Of a stretch of DNA of 64,000 nt, positions 9,532 to 17,888 are shown in pieces. The stretch spans positions 105,352 to 169,351 of the forward strand of contig NZ_JAGIPX010000013.1 of assembly GCF_017814945.1 (NCBI RefSeq), given 5' to 3'. This stretch comes from Paraburkholderia sp. LEh10 (GTDB lineage Bacteria; Pseudomonadota; Gammaproteobacteria; Burkholderiales; Burkholderiaceae). A program made the translations under genes and the position numbers. Every line of letters begins with the position of its first letter. Positions within the stretch are counted from its first letter, which is position 1. The notes beneath the pieces were generated by a model that saw only the letters and a program-made list of their open reading frames with translations, did not search any database and had not been told where the DNA came from.

Positions 9532-9960
9532 TCACGATCGTCGTATGGTCCGGTAGGCGTTGTAGTGGCGGATTGCACGTGTCTGCTGGCCCAGTTCCTC
9601 ATGAATGCGCGCCGCGTTAAAGTGTGCGTCCGCGAAGTCGTGTTTCAGTTCGAATGCTGCGCCGGTACGCGATGAGGGCCTGTTCGAGGCGGCCTGAGTC
9701 TTAGAGCGCAGCGCCCAGATTGAAGTGAAGCAGGTGATGGTCCGGGTTTTCTAGCAGGGCAGTGCGCCATACCTCGATAGCCTCGTCGTAGCGGCCGCAC
9801 TATCGGGCAGCAGGCATCCGAGGTTAAGGTAGGTCTCGAGATATAGGCCGGGTCCGAGTCAATGGCGCGCCTGTAGCCGGATTCGGCGCCGTCCACATCG
9901 CCCTCAGCTTCCCTTGCGGAAGCATCCGCGAATTCGTCGGGCGACGAGCGAAGGTCAAGC
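9532..9960 (-). pseudogene. Tetratricopeptide-repeat protein gene, multiply frameshifted and truncated
   Basis: Reading across frames on the minus strand recovers several TPR units. The first is DASAREAEGDVDGAESGYRR with AIDSDPAY, followed by fragments reading as ETYLNLGCLLPDS, YDEAIEVWRTALLENPDHH and LHFNLGAAL. The last part reads LEQALIAYRRS, FADAHFNAARIHEELGQQ and RAIRHYNAYRT, ending in TGA at 9532. Each step needs a small insertion or deletion. The sequence has no start; it is cut at about 9960-9975, next to the ars remnants. Similar TPR proteins in Burkholderia often carry an N-terminal regulator domain, which would have been lost here. Confidence 0.7.
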
Positions 9961-10005
9961 AGAAAATTCTTGTCATCTGTTCATTATCTCGATTATTACC
10001 GAAAT

Positions 10006-10336
10006 ATGGAAACGAACCAGACATCGCCGCTCTGGCGGCACTCGCGCACGAGTCGCGGCTCGTAGTCCTTTCGAGCTCTGGTGCAGGCAGGCCCCGAAGG
10101 CATGCCCGCAGGCCAGATCGCTACGTTGCTCGATGTGCCGCCGTCGTTGATGTCCTTCCATCTGAAGGAGCTGTCTCATGCGCAGCTCGTCACCAGTCGG
10201 CAAGAAGGCCGGTTCGTCTGCTACTGCGCGAATTTCCAAACGATGAACGGCCTGCTGGCCTATCTCACCGAGAACTGCTGTGGCGGCAACCCCTGTTCGC
10301 CGGCATCAGCGTGTTCTCCCTCACGGAGAAGCAGTC
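10006..10336 (+). pseudogene. arsR: arsR remnant (ArsR-family arsenic repressor)
   Basis: From the ATG at 10006 the protein MET-N continues, after a two-base disturbance, as DIAALAALAHESRLVVL. After a second shift around 10070 it reads ALVQAGPEGMPAGQIATLLD, SLMSFHLKELSHAQLV, and ends near CCGGNPC. This is an ArsR winged helix with the recognition helix SLMSFHLKEL. The frame breaks mean no functional repressor is expected from the ATG, although the 10081 frame still encodes most of the DNA-binding domain. It heads the broken ars cluster running to 11567. Confidence 0.8.
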
Positions 10337-10528
10337 ATGAAGCGCTTCCAGGTTCACGTCGCCGTCACTGCATTGACGAATGCGGGCATCGATACGGCAG
10401 GCTATCGCAGCAAGAGCTGGGACGAATTCGCGCAGGACGGAGCGCCGCAACTGCGCATCGTCATTACGGTATGCGACAGCGCGGCCGCCGAAGCATGTCC
10501 GTTTTGGCCGGGTAGGTGCCGATCCTGA
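10337..10528 (+). pseudogene. arsC: arsC remnant (LMW-phosphatase-type arsenate reductase)
   Basis: Sixty-odd codons match the middle of thioredoxin-coupled ArsC proteins: [20 protein letters not shown], then [20 protein letters not shown]. The N-terminal P-loop with the catalytic cysteine is missing, and the C-terminus is cut directly after the conserved WPG. The next bases belong to acr3, so an internal deletion has fused the two genes at about 10510-10520. No enzyme activity is expected. Confidence 0.85.
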
Positions 10529-10785
10529 TCCAGGTGTTTTTCAATTCAGCGCTGGCGTACTGGCTCAATCGTGCTGTTGGCGAAAAGCACAACATTGCCT
10601 GTCCGTCTGCGCTGATCGGCGCGTCGAACTTCTTCGAGCTGGCCGTCGCAACTGCAATCGGCCTGTTCGGATTCAACTCCGGCGCTGCGCTCGCGACCGT
10701 CGTGGGCGTGCTGATCGAGGTGCCCGTCATGCTGCTCGTCGTGCGCATCGTGAACCGTTCGAAGAACTGGTACGAATGCGCCTGA
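10516..10785 (+). pseudogene. acr3/arsB remnant (ACR3-type arsenite efflux permease, C-terminal part)
   Basis: An 88-codon fragment matches the last membrane segments of ACR3 permeases: [40 protein letters not shown] and [21 protein letters not shown] full ACR3 has about 350 residues, so some three quarters is gone. The deletion end lies at the arsC fusion near 10510-10520. The original stop at 10783-10785 is retained. Confidence 0.9.
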
Positions 10786-10847
10786 AGGTTACGGAAACGA
10801 TCACATGAACGAGGTCAACGAAGTAATCATCGATGCGGAGGGCAAAC

Positions 10848-11567
10848 GTGCCTGATCTCAAGACCGAACTGCCGCAGGTTGACCCGACGCTGTTCCGCGT
10901 TCCCGACATCGACCGCCTGCAGCCCGCGAAAGCCTCGCCGCACCCGCCGCGCATCCTGCTGCTCTATGGCTCGCTGCGTGAACGCTCCTTCAGCCGGTTG
11001 CTGAGCGAAGAAGCCGCGCGCCTCCTTACGGCGATGGGCGCCGAAGTGCGGACGTTCAACCCGAGCGGCCTGCCGCTTCCGGACGATGCGCCGGACACGC
11101 ATCCCAAGGTGGCCGAACTGCGGGAACTGGTGCTGTGGTCGGAAGGCATGGTCTGGTGCTCGCCTGAGCGTCACGGCGCGATGACCGGCATCATGAAATC
11201 ACAGCTCGACTGGATTCCGCTATCAGTCGGCGCGGTCAGACCAACGCAGGGCAAGACGCTCGCTGTGATGCAGGTTAGCGGCGGCTCGCAGTCGTTCAAC
11301 GCGGTCAACCAGATGCGCGTGCTCGGACGCTGGATGCGCATCCTGACCATCCCGAACCAGTCGTCGGTGGCCAAGGCATTCATGGAGTTCGATGAAACCG
11401 GACGTATGAAACCCTCGGCCTACTTTCGCGTCGTGGACGTGATGGAATAACTGGTGAAGTTCACGCTGCTGATCCGCGATATCGGTCCATATCTGCTCGA
11501 CCGTTACAGCGAACGAAAGTAAAGCGCCGAGGCACTGATGAAGCGCGTGAACCAAGCCAGTATCTGA
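10848..11567 (+). pseudogene. arsH: arsH with two in-frame stop codons
   Basis: From a GTG at 10848 (GGAGGG upstream) the frame encodes an NADPH-FMN-dependent Ars[41 protein letters not shown] and [17 protein letters not shown]. It stops at 11448-11450 after VVDVME. In the same frame the family sequence continues as LVKFTLLIRDIGPYLLDRYS-ERK, meets a second TAA at 11519-11521, then reads SAEALMKRVNQASI and ends at TGA 11565-11567. Both stops look like GAA-to-TAA changes. The 200-residue product keeps the flavodoxin-like core and may retain some activity, but it lacks the C-terminal segment. Confidence 0.88.
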
Positions 11568-11631
11568 CCGATGTCGCCTTCGTCGTGCTCTCGGCGACCA
11601 ACACATCAACGAAAGTCACTGGACGGGAACG

Positions 11632-12078
11632 ATGCACGTCATGAAAATACGAGCCGCTAAAGACGACGATCTCGTCGGGATAAGAAGCTTGCTTGCAACG
11701 TGTGGGTTGCCAACTGAGGACGTCATGGCTGTACTGCTATCCGGGTTTCTCGTTGCCGTCGACGAAGAGGGCGCGATCGTCGGAAGCGTCTGTCTGGAAC
11801 CTCTGGGCGGTGATGCGTTGCTCAGATCGCTGGCTGTCGCTTTGCATTTGCGTGCAACGGGTCTCGGCACGTCACTGCTTCAGGCGATCGAACGGGAAGC
11901 CAGGGCGCGCCCCTATGCGAGCTTGTGGCTGCTGACAACGAGCGCGCAGCGCTTTTTTGAGTATCACGGTTACAGCACAGTAGATCGAACCAATGTGCCG
12001 GGTGCAGTACGTGAAACAACACAGTTCATGCGGCTTTGCCCGTCTACCGCCGTGTGCATGAAAAAGCGCATCGCGTGA
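11632..12078 (+). CDS. arsN2: GNAT N-acetyltransferase, arsenic-resistance ArsN2 type
   Basis: A 148-residue acetyltransferase with the GNAT acetyl-CoA loop at LHLRATGLGTSLLQAIE and the C-terminal pattern ETTQFMRLCPSTAVCMKK, which is typical of ArsN2 proteins in ars operons. ArsN enzymes acetylate organoarsenical antibiotics such as arsinothricin; the role of the ArsN2 subgroup is less settled. The frame is intact, in contrast to every other ars gene next to it. The start could be the ATG at 11632 or at 11641; GGGA precedes the first. Confidence 0.8.
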   Translation: MHVMKIRAAKDDDLVGIRSLLATCGLPTEDVMAVLLSGFLVAVDEEGAIVGSVCLEPLGGDALLRSLAVALHLRATGLGTSLLQAIEREARARPYASLWLLTTSAQRFFEYHGYSTVDRTNVPGAVRETTQFMRLCPSTAVCMKKRIA

Positions 12079-12189
12079 GCTAACACACTGCGCCCTGCAT
12101 TCGACGATCGACTCTCCCCCGCTTTCAATGTCTGTTGACGGATTCGAACGAGCCATCAAACAGAATACGATCAATGACTGCAAGTGGCT

Positions 12190-12248
12190 TTAATTGCCAA
12201 TCGGTGTGCAATCAACGAAATCATTGCGCGAACGGCAACACACGACCC
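12190..12248. repeat. 59-base dispersed repeat, copy 1
   Basis: This stretch is identical to 18010-18068 except for one base (C at 12216 against T at 18036). The flanks are unrelated. On the minus strand both copies can encode the same peptide tail, CVAVRAMISLIAHRLAI. The function is unknown; it may be the terminal piece of a mobile or repeated gene. Confidence 0.9.
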
Positions 12249-12455
12249 ACAAGGGACCTTCGGTTTTCTCGATAGCGGACGTTTGCGCTTTGCGGCGCAT
12301 TCCGTCATAAGGGCGTGTGTCCCCGCCGAAGTCAGACCAGCGAGTGCGCCGGCCCGAACCAGTGAGTGAATGTCCGATGCCAACAGCCTCGGGTGCCGTT
12401 GATGAGCATTACGGGAGGAACGCCTCGTCGATGTGGCGAACGGTGAACTGGGCAC

Positions 12456-12570
12456 TCACAGGTAGGTCATGGTGAACGTCATTTCGGTGCTGGCCGAGCC
12501 TGCGTTGACCGTCGGCCCGGTCTGGTAGTAGCTCGCCTTCGAGTCATCCCGGGCCAATGCGTTGATTGAG
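12456..12570 (-). pseudogene. Possible fimbrial subunit C-terminal remnant
   Basis: The last codons of a minus-strand frame read ALARDDSKASYYQTGPTV, then NAGSASTEMTFTMTYL, and stop at 12456. The pattern YY-TG-V-AG-A----FT--Y is the usual beta-strand ending of type 1 fimbrial subunits that donate or complete the immunoglobulin-like fold. Upstream of about 12570 the similarity is lost and no signal peptide or conserved cysteine is found, so this would be a 35-residue tail left from a deleted gene. The assignment rests on the pattern alone. Confidence 0.4.
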
Positions 12571-12671
12571 TTTAGGCGATGATTGCGTTTTCACACACTC
12601 TCGATCCGAAGCGGACGAATATCATCAATAGTCCAGCGACCGCTTTGAGTTCGTTTCAAGACTCCCGTCAA

Positions 12672-14018
12672 TCAGGACGCAGTGGCACGTGCCTTCGTGG
12701 GCTGAGGGCCCGTGGACATCAGCAGCAACATCAGAGCGGAGACTGCGGCCGGCACGGCCACCGCCACGAAGAGCCCGGTGTTGGACCAGTTCATCCCGAT
12801 CAATTCGCCACCGATCACCGGTCCTACGATGGAGCCGATTCGTCCGACGCCCAAACTCCAGCCGACGCCAGTGGACCGCAGCGAAGTTGGATAGTAGGTG
12901 GCGGCCAGAGCATTGACGGCTGGTTGGCCGCCAATGATGGACAACCCCGTGACACTGACGACGACAAACAGCAAACCGAGCGGAAGTCCCGGCAGACCAA
13001 TAGTAGCGATCGTCACTGCGGCCACCAGGAACGCCGGTACGAGGACCTTGAAGAAGCCGATGCGGTCGATGATCGGTCCCATTGCTATCGTGCCAATTAC
13101 GCCGCCCAGTTGAAGCGCAGTGCCGACCATTACTGCTGTCGAGGTCGGCAGGCCGGCGCTCCTGGCGATCGTCGGCAACCAGTTGGACAGGAAGTACAGA
13201 TTGAGCAGGTTCATGAAATTGACGGCCCACAGCAACAACGTCGTCTTTGCGCGTCCGGTGCGGAACAGTTCCACAACAGGAGCCTTGTCCTGACGCGACT
13301 CAGGGACGACGAAGCGCGTGTCTGGTGTCACGGCCAATGATGGATCAATCCGACGCAGCGTATCAGCCAGCCTGTCAAGGCGAACACTGCGCACCGCTGC
13401 GAACAGCATGGATTCGGGAATGTAAAAGAACATCAACATTGCGAGCGCGAGTGGCACGATGCCGCCGACGATGAATACCGACTGCCACCCCCACAAGGGG
13501 ATCAGTGCGGCGGAGACGAGTCCTCCTAACACGGCGCCGACCGTAAAGCCGCATGACACCCACATCATCAGCGTCACGCGATTGCGCTTCGGGCTGAATT
13601 CGCCAGCGAGCGACATCGCATTGGGCATGATGGCGCCAAGACCCAGGCCAGTGACGAACCGTATCGATAGCAGTTCTGTGATCGTCTTCACCTGCGAGGT
13701 CGCCAGCATGCATAGCGCAAATACAAGCGTGGCCACGATTAACACGGGGCGCCGCCCCACCTTGTCAGCGACGACGCTCAATGCCAGGGAGCCGACTAGC
13801 ATTCCTAGAAGACCGGCACCGAATACCGGTCCAAAGGCGGCCTTGTTCAAACCCCAAGCCTGAATGATGGCAGGCGCGACAAAGCCCATCGATTGAACGT
13901 CAAACCCATCGATGACCACGGTCAGGCCAATCAATGTCAGAATTCCGATCTGAAAGCGGCTGAGGGGGCTCTCATCGATGAAGACGGAAATGTCTACGGC
14001 CGATTGCGGTGTTTGCAT
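12672..14018 (-). CDS. MFS transporter, aromatic acid:H+ symporter (AAHS) family
   Basis: A 448-residue twelve-helix permease of the PcaK/BenK type. The AAHS marker DGFDVQSMGFVAPAI is in helix 1 (residues about 37-53), the A-motif is VADKVGRRP, and the helix 4-5 stretch reads FVTGLGLGAIMPNAMSLAGE. These transporters import benzoates or hydroxylated aromatic acids. AGGAGG lies nine bases before the ATG. A paralogue of the same family is at 20313-21674. It is adjacent to and co-oriented with a DoxX gene. Confidence 0.92.
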   Translation of the reverse strand: MQTPQSAVDISVFIDESPLSRFQIGILTLIGLTVVIDGFDVQSMGFVAPAIIQAWGLNKAAFGPVFGAGLLGMLVGSLALSVVADKVGRRPVLIVATLVFALCMLATSQVKTITELLSIRFVTGLGLGAIMPNAMSLAGEFSPKRNRVTLMMWVSCGFTVGAVLGGLVSAALIPLWGWQSVFIVGGIVPLALAMLMFFYIPESMLFAAVRSVRLDRLADTLRRIDPSLAVTPDTRFVVPESRQDKAPVVELFRTGRAKTTLLLWAVNFMNLLNLYFLSNWLPTIARSAGLPTSTAVMVGTALQLGGVIGTIAMGPIIDRIGFFKVLVPAFLVAAVTIATIGLPGLPLGLLFVVVSVTGLSIIGGQPAVNALAATYYPTSLRSTGVGWSLGVGRIGSIVGPVIGGELIGMNWSNTGLFVAVAVPAAVSALMLLLMSTGPQPTKARATAS

Positions 14019-14130
14019 TGCTGCGCCTCCTGAAGGAGCACGTTAGAACAATTGTGAGCGACCGTATGGCAGGCCTGCTCTGCTGTTGGTTGTTGGCCTT
14101 TGGCTGCCTGATTGATGAGCCGAGACCGCG

Positions 14131-14556
14131 TTACCTGCAAACCTTGCCGAGTTGCGAAGTTAGGCTCGAACTTGCAACTATGAGCAGGGCGCCGAAAATG
14201 GCAACGTTCTTGAGGAAATGATTAAGCTGATTGCTGTATGTGGCGGCATCGGCATTCCAGAACGAATGGAACATCAGCGTCGCCGGCACCACGAAAAGCG
14301 CCAGCGCCATCGCGACGCGTCGTGTCTGCCAGCCAAGTGCCAGCGACAACCCGCCTCCTGTTTCGAACATCGCGACAAGCAGAGCGACGCCTTGCGCAAA
14401 CGGCATCCCTAGCCCCGCGAGCATTGTCGTGACGGCCGCAAGGTGGGTGATCTTCTGCAGACCCGACACCAGGAAGAGAACTGCCATCAGCAGTCGCCCG
14501 ATTGCTACGCCCAGGTGAGCATGATTAGGAACCGAAACGGCCAACGTCTTGTCCAT
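14131..14556 (-). CDS. DoxX family membrane protein
   Basis: A 141-residue protein with four predicted membrane helices. It has the DoxX signature in helix 1, IGRLLMAVLFLVSGLQKI, and FETGGGLSLALGWQTRRVAM later. DoxX proteins are small quinone-associated or redox-linked membrane proteins of uncertain biochemical role. It lies 112 bases upstream of the AAHS permease on the same strand and could share its transcript. GGAG precedes the ATG. Confidence 0.88.
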   Translation of the reverse strand: MDKTLAVSVPNHAHLGVAIGRLLMAVLFLVSGLQKITHLAAVTTMLAGLGMPFAQGVALLVAMFETGGGLSLALGWQTRRVAMALALFVVPATLMFHSFWNADAATYSNQLNHFLKNVAIFGALLIVASSSLTSQLGKVCR

Positions 14557-14755
14557 GTGTGCGACTCCATCGTGTGACGAAACTGGGGATGCCGTACTCT
14601 AAAAGCGGATGTCGCTTCACGGGAAGACTTCGAGCGGCATTTCATTTGTGCCATGACGGCACAAATGCGCAGGCGAGTCTATACTGGCGTACCAAACGCG
14701 AAGCCCTGAAAGGCGACGCGACTCGGGCAGGACCGAATAGAGGGGCACGCACCTC

Positions 14756-15703
14756 ATGAATGATTCAGGGATCGACCGGCTGAATGCGGTGGAACTCTTC
14801 TGTGCTGCGGCGAAAGCGCAAAGTTTCACCGCCGCGGCATCGGCCTTGGGAGTGACACCCTCCGCCATCAGTAAAGCCGTGCAGCGCCTCGAAAACCGGT
14901 TGGGGCTCAAATTGTTCCAACGCACGACGCGCGCGATCCGTCTGACCGACGACGGTCTTGCCTACTACAAGACCTGCCAGACGGCGTTGCAAAGCATCCG
15001 GGACGCGGAGCAGACGCTAACGCGCCATGGCATGCCGCGTGGAGAATTGCGGATCAGTCTGCCGTATAGCTATGGAATCAAACGGGTTATCCCACTGATA
15101 CCCAGGTACGTCGAACGCTATCTGGGACAGGTGAAAGTCGCCGTTTCCCTCGGCAACACCCTGACGGATTTCGTGAAGCAGGACTTCGACATGGCGATCC
15201 GGCTGGGCCATGTGGCCGATTCGCGCCTTGTCGCGCGGACCTTGCACCAGGCCAGTTTTCGCGTAGTGGCCGCGCCGTGATACTTGCGCCGGCACGCCGT
15301 TCCAGCGCGGCCGGAAGACTTGCACGGTTCCAATTGCCTGGGTCTCGTGATGCCCGACACCGGCCGCGTGCTGCCCTGGACGTTTTCAGGGAGCGAGGGC
15401 GATACGTACGAAGTTGCCATTCGGCCCTCGATCACGTTCGATCACCCGCTTGCGACGCTGACTGGTGCGTTAAATGATGCGGGCTTCGCGCAACTGCTCG
15501 ATTTCACTGTCGAAGACGATCTACGCAGCGGTCGTCTCGTCGAGGTGTTGGCTGATTTTCGTCCCCCACCGCAGTCGGTCTCGATCGTCTATCCCGGCAA
15601 TCGCCATACATCAGCGAAGGTGCGCACGTTCGTGGATTTTCTGGTCGAGGTAAGCGGCGGGCCACAGGACTCGAATGGAAAGCACGGTATCGTGGCCAAG
15701 TAA
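14756..15703 (+). pseudogene. LysR family regulator interrupted by one in-frame TGA
   Basis: The first part (14756-15280) encodes an HTH (FTAAASALGVTPSAISKAVQ) and half of the effector domain, ending FRVVAAP-stop at 15278-15280. The next codon continues without any frame change as YLRRHAVPARPEDLHGSNCL and runs to a normal end at 15703. Together they give 315 codons, the standard LysR length. The family usually has glycine at the stop position (APGYL), so a GGA-to-TGA change is the simplest explanation. It faces away from DoxX and the AAHS permease, which it may once have regulated. Confidence 0.9.
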
Positions 15704-16048
15704 CGCAGTTCCCCACTTCTACCCCATGCGTTGGTACTTCGCTGCGGGTCGACCAGTTATCACGAGCAATGTCGTCTTGATGCTTCGTTGGTTGCGCCAA
15801 ATACCGCTACCGCAACGACAGAAAGGGAACCCAATCCGGTCGGTCGCTCGAAGTTGAGGGATGTCTCAAAGTGGGGGTGCCCTCAAGATTCGGATTTTTT
15901 CGTACGCTAAGCGCGCAGGGCGCCGGGGCTCCGAAGTCTCTGAACGACCCACAAGCGACAGTTGATATGCGCGATAGCGGCCATTCAGGCAAGCTCGGAT
16001 GTCGTTGCTATCCCCGAAAGTGCTACGGAGACGTATGATGCGGCGCCG
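15704..16048. other. Intergenic region without recognisable feature
   Basis: About 345 bases between the broken LysR gene and the secreted protein gene, which converge here. I find no convincing reading frame and no clear stem-loop followed by a T-run on either side. Confidence 0.4.
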
Positions 16049-16993
16049 TTATCTGCCTTTGCGCCGGAAGGTGAACACGGTGCCACCGCAGCAGTTGCCA
16101 TTCAGCAGATTGATCTCGAAGGTTTTGTCGACGATCGCGTAGCTGACCGTTACGATGTCCAGGTTGTCGTCTAGCAAGTAGCTGCCCGACATCGCCGTCA
16201 CTAGATCGATCGCGTCGCTGGCGAGCAGGTAGAGATGTTCGTCATGGACAGTAGTGGCGGGTGACATCGTCTTCAGTTCATCTTCGATCACGCTGTCGTG
16301 GGGTTGGCTGATCTCGTACTGCATACTCGCGTCGCGGTACGGGATCGACAGCAGCACCTTGCCATCTACACTCAGGTGTGTGGTGAGCGAAGCGTCCACT
16401 ATGACCGTCATGCTGTTAAGCCGGTGCAGATCTTCGCGTGTCAGGTTCACATTCGAGAACTCGCGGCGCCCCATACTGATGGCCGATACGTTCGATTTCC
16501 ATCTGCCATTCTCTCGCCACGAGTCAGACATGCCGTTGGCACCCGCCGCTCCTGAGATGCCATCGAGCGCATAAGTGCCAATAGCCTGCGTGAGGATCTC
16601 GCGTTTCGACCCGAGGAGAATTTCCGAGGTTTGATGTGCGTCAACAGACAAGCGTCTGTCGCCGCGGGCTGATGCCCAAGCGCCGTTGAGCGTGTCGTTG
16701 GCCACCTTGCCGGTAAAGGTGCCGGTATGTTGGCCCGTGCTTCCGATCTCGTCCATCGTAAAGGTACCTGATGGGTCGATCTTGCCGCTCAGGTAGATAT
16801 CACTGTGCTTGCCGGCGTAGCGATAGCTTCCCGTTAGACTGCCGTCAACATTTTTGAGATTCATCGTGAACGCGTAATGATCGCCGATGCGGCCCGCAAA
16901 CATCTTGTGGAAGTAACGAGAATCGGCCTGCGCTGTGGCGGCGGTCACACAAGACAAAAGGAGTGCGATGAGTTGCAGGACAGGTCGGAACAT
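16049..16993 (-). CDS. Secreted hypothetical protein
   Basis: The protein from the ATG at 16993 has 314 residues and starts with a clear signal peptide (MFRPVLQLIALLLSCVTAAT, cut near AQA-DS). The mature part has a beta-rich N-terminal portion (SLTGSYRYAGKHSDIYLSGK, GTFTMDEIGSTGQHTGTFTG) and a C-terminal part ending NGNCCGGTVFTFRRKGR. The longer frame to 17212 is rejected because it would bury the signal peptide. No named family is recognised. The phrase TFTMDEIG parallels NFTIDTIGANDH in the neighbouring protein at 17157, so the two may share a domain. Confidence 0.7.
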   Translation of the reverse strand: MFRPVLQLIALLLSCVTAATAQADSRYFHKMFAGRIGDHYAFTMNLKNVDGSLTGSYRYAGKHSDIYLSGKIDPSGTFTMDEIGSTGQHTGTFTGKVANDTLNGAWASARGDRRLSVDAHQTSEILLGSKREILTQAIGTYALDGISGAAGANGMSDSWRENGRWKSNVSAISMGRREFSNVNLTREDLHRLNSMTVIVDASLTTHLSVDGKVLLSIPYRDASMQYEISQPHDSVIEDELKTMSPATTVHDEHLYLLASDAIDLVTAMSGSYLLDDNLDIVTVSYAIVDKTFEINLLNGNCCGGTVFTFRRKGR

Positions 16994-17156
16994 AGAGAGT
17001 GGTCGGGATTCGAAATGGTGCAGTTGTGACACACCGTGCTGATCGGTAACGCAGGGGCCACGCGCGGAAATCGCTTGATGAGACGGAATTATCAGCGTCG
17101 TGATTGTCGGACCAAGCTTACGGCACTTCGCTATACACAAGTCAAACGAACGTTGA

Positions 17157-17873
17157 TCATCCGCACAGCGCCGCATTGTGCAAAATCGCCTTGCCCGTCG
17201 ACTGATAATCAATCACATTGGCAGGCGGCAGTCCGAAGGTCTCGTCAACGTCGCGGTTCTGCATTGCCGTCGTCGGCGCGAGTGTCTCAAGGCACTTCGC
17301 CTTGTCACCGAGATGATATTGGGTCAATGCAAGATCGCTGCGCACGCGATCGGCTTCGATCCAATTCATGTAGGTCGAACATTGGTCGATCAACGATGTG
17401 AAAGCCGCAACTGCTAAACCATAGTTCTTCCTCGTGTACGCTTCCCGCGCAGCTTCGATGCGTCCCGTCCGCGCTCGGTCCGTACAGGCTGCGGGCGGCC
17501 TCTGGTACAGGCCGTCGAACCACGCTCGCGCACCGCAATACGATCGGCAGGCGTCGGTGTCGCTCGGGCCGACATGCAAGACGCCGTTTCCCCCCGAGAA
17601 AGCAACCCGGCATGTTTCGCCACCGTCACTTACTACGCCCGACTTCCCCTTCATCGAGCCTGTCAGCGAGCATGTATGGTCATTTGCACCAATCGTGTCG
17701 ATCGTAAAATTGCCGTCTTTCACGTTCAGCCTGCCATGCTCGTGACCGCCTTGCACATAGAAATATTCACCTGTTTCGACAGCTAGCACGTTCGTTGCAC
17801 CAAAAATACCTGTGACACAACAAAAGCTAATTAACCGCAGCATGAGATGAATCTTTTTTCGGTGCAACGCCAT
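17157..17873 (-). CDS. Secreted hypothetical protein
   Basis: From the ATG at 17873 (MALHRKKIHLMLRLISFCCV) the product has about 238 residues with an N-terminal signal sequence ending near VLAVE; another ATG lies at 17843. The mature protein contains several cysteines (HTCSLTG, ETCRVAF, DACRSYCGARAWFDGLYQ, AACTDRAR) and a helical C-terminal half (YTRKNYGLAVAAFTSLIDQC) that resembles a repeat-like solenoid. It precedes the other secreted protein on the same strand. I do not recognise a family. Confidence 0.65.
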   Translation of the reverse strand: MALHRKKIHLMLRLISFCCVTGIFGATNVLAVETGEYFYVQGGHEHGRLNVKDGNFTIDTIGANDHTCSLTGSMKGKSGVVSDGGETCRVAFSGGNGVLHVGPSDTDACRSYCGARAWFDGLYQRPPAACTDRARTGRIEAAREAYTRKNYGLAVAAFTSLIDQCSTYMNWIEADRVRSDLALTQYHLGDKAKCLETLAPTTAMQNRDVDETFGLPPANVIDYQSTGKAILHNAALCG

Positions 17874-17888
17874 CCTGGTCCTTAGCAA

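Larger units (their letters stand above)
12079..12671. other. Intergenic stretch with a repeat and a fimbrial remnant
   Basis: No complete gene is seen here. It contains copy one of a 59-base repeat (12190-12248) and a short reading-frame tail on the minus strand (12456-12570) that resembles the end of a fimbrial subunit. The remainder shows nothing I can support. Confidence 0.5.

Noticed and set aside
12190..12248. Insertion-sequence end
   Set aside because: No transposase frame, paired inverted terminal repeat or target duplication accompanies either copy, so only a repeat is claimed.
14756..15703. UGA-recoded (selenocysteine or pyrrolysine-like) LysR gene
   Set aside because: LysR proteins do not use selenocysteine, no SECIS-like stem was noted downstream, and a simple point mutation explains the stop.
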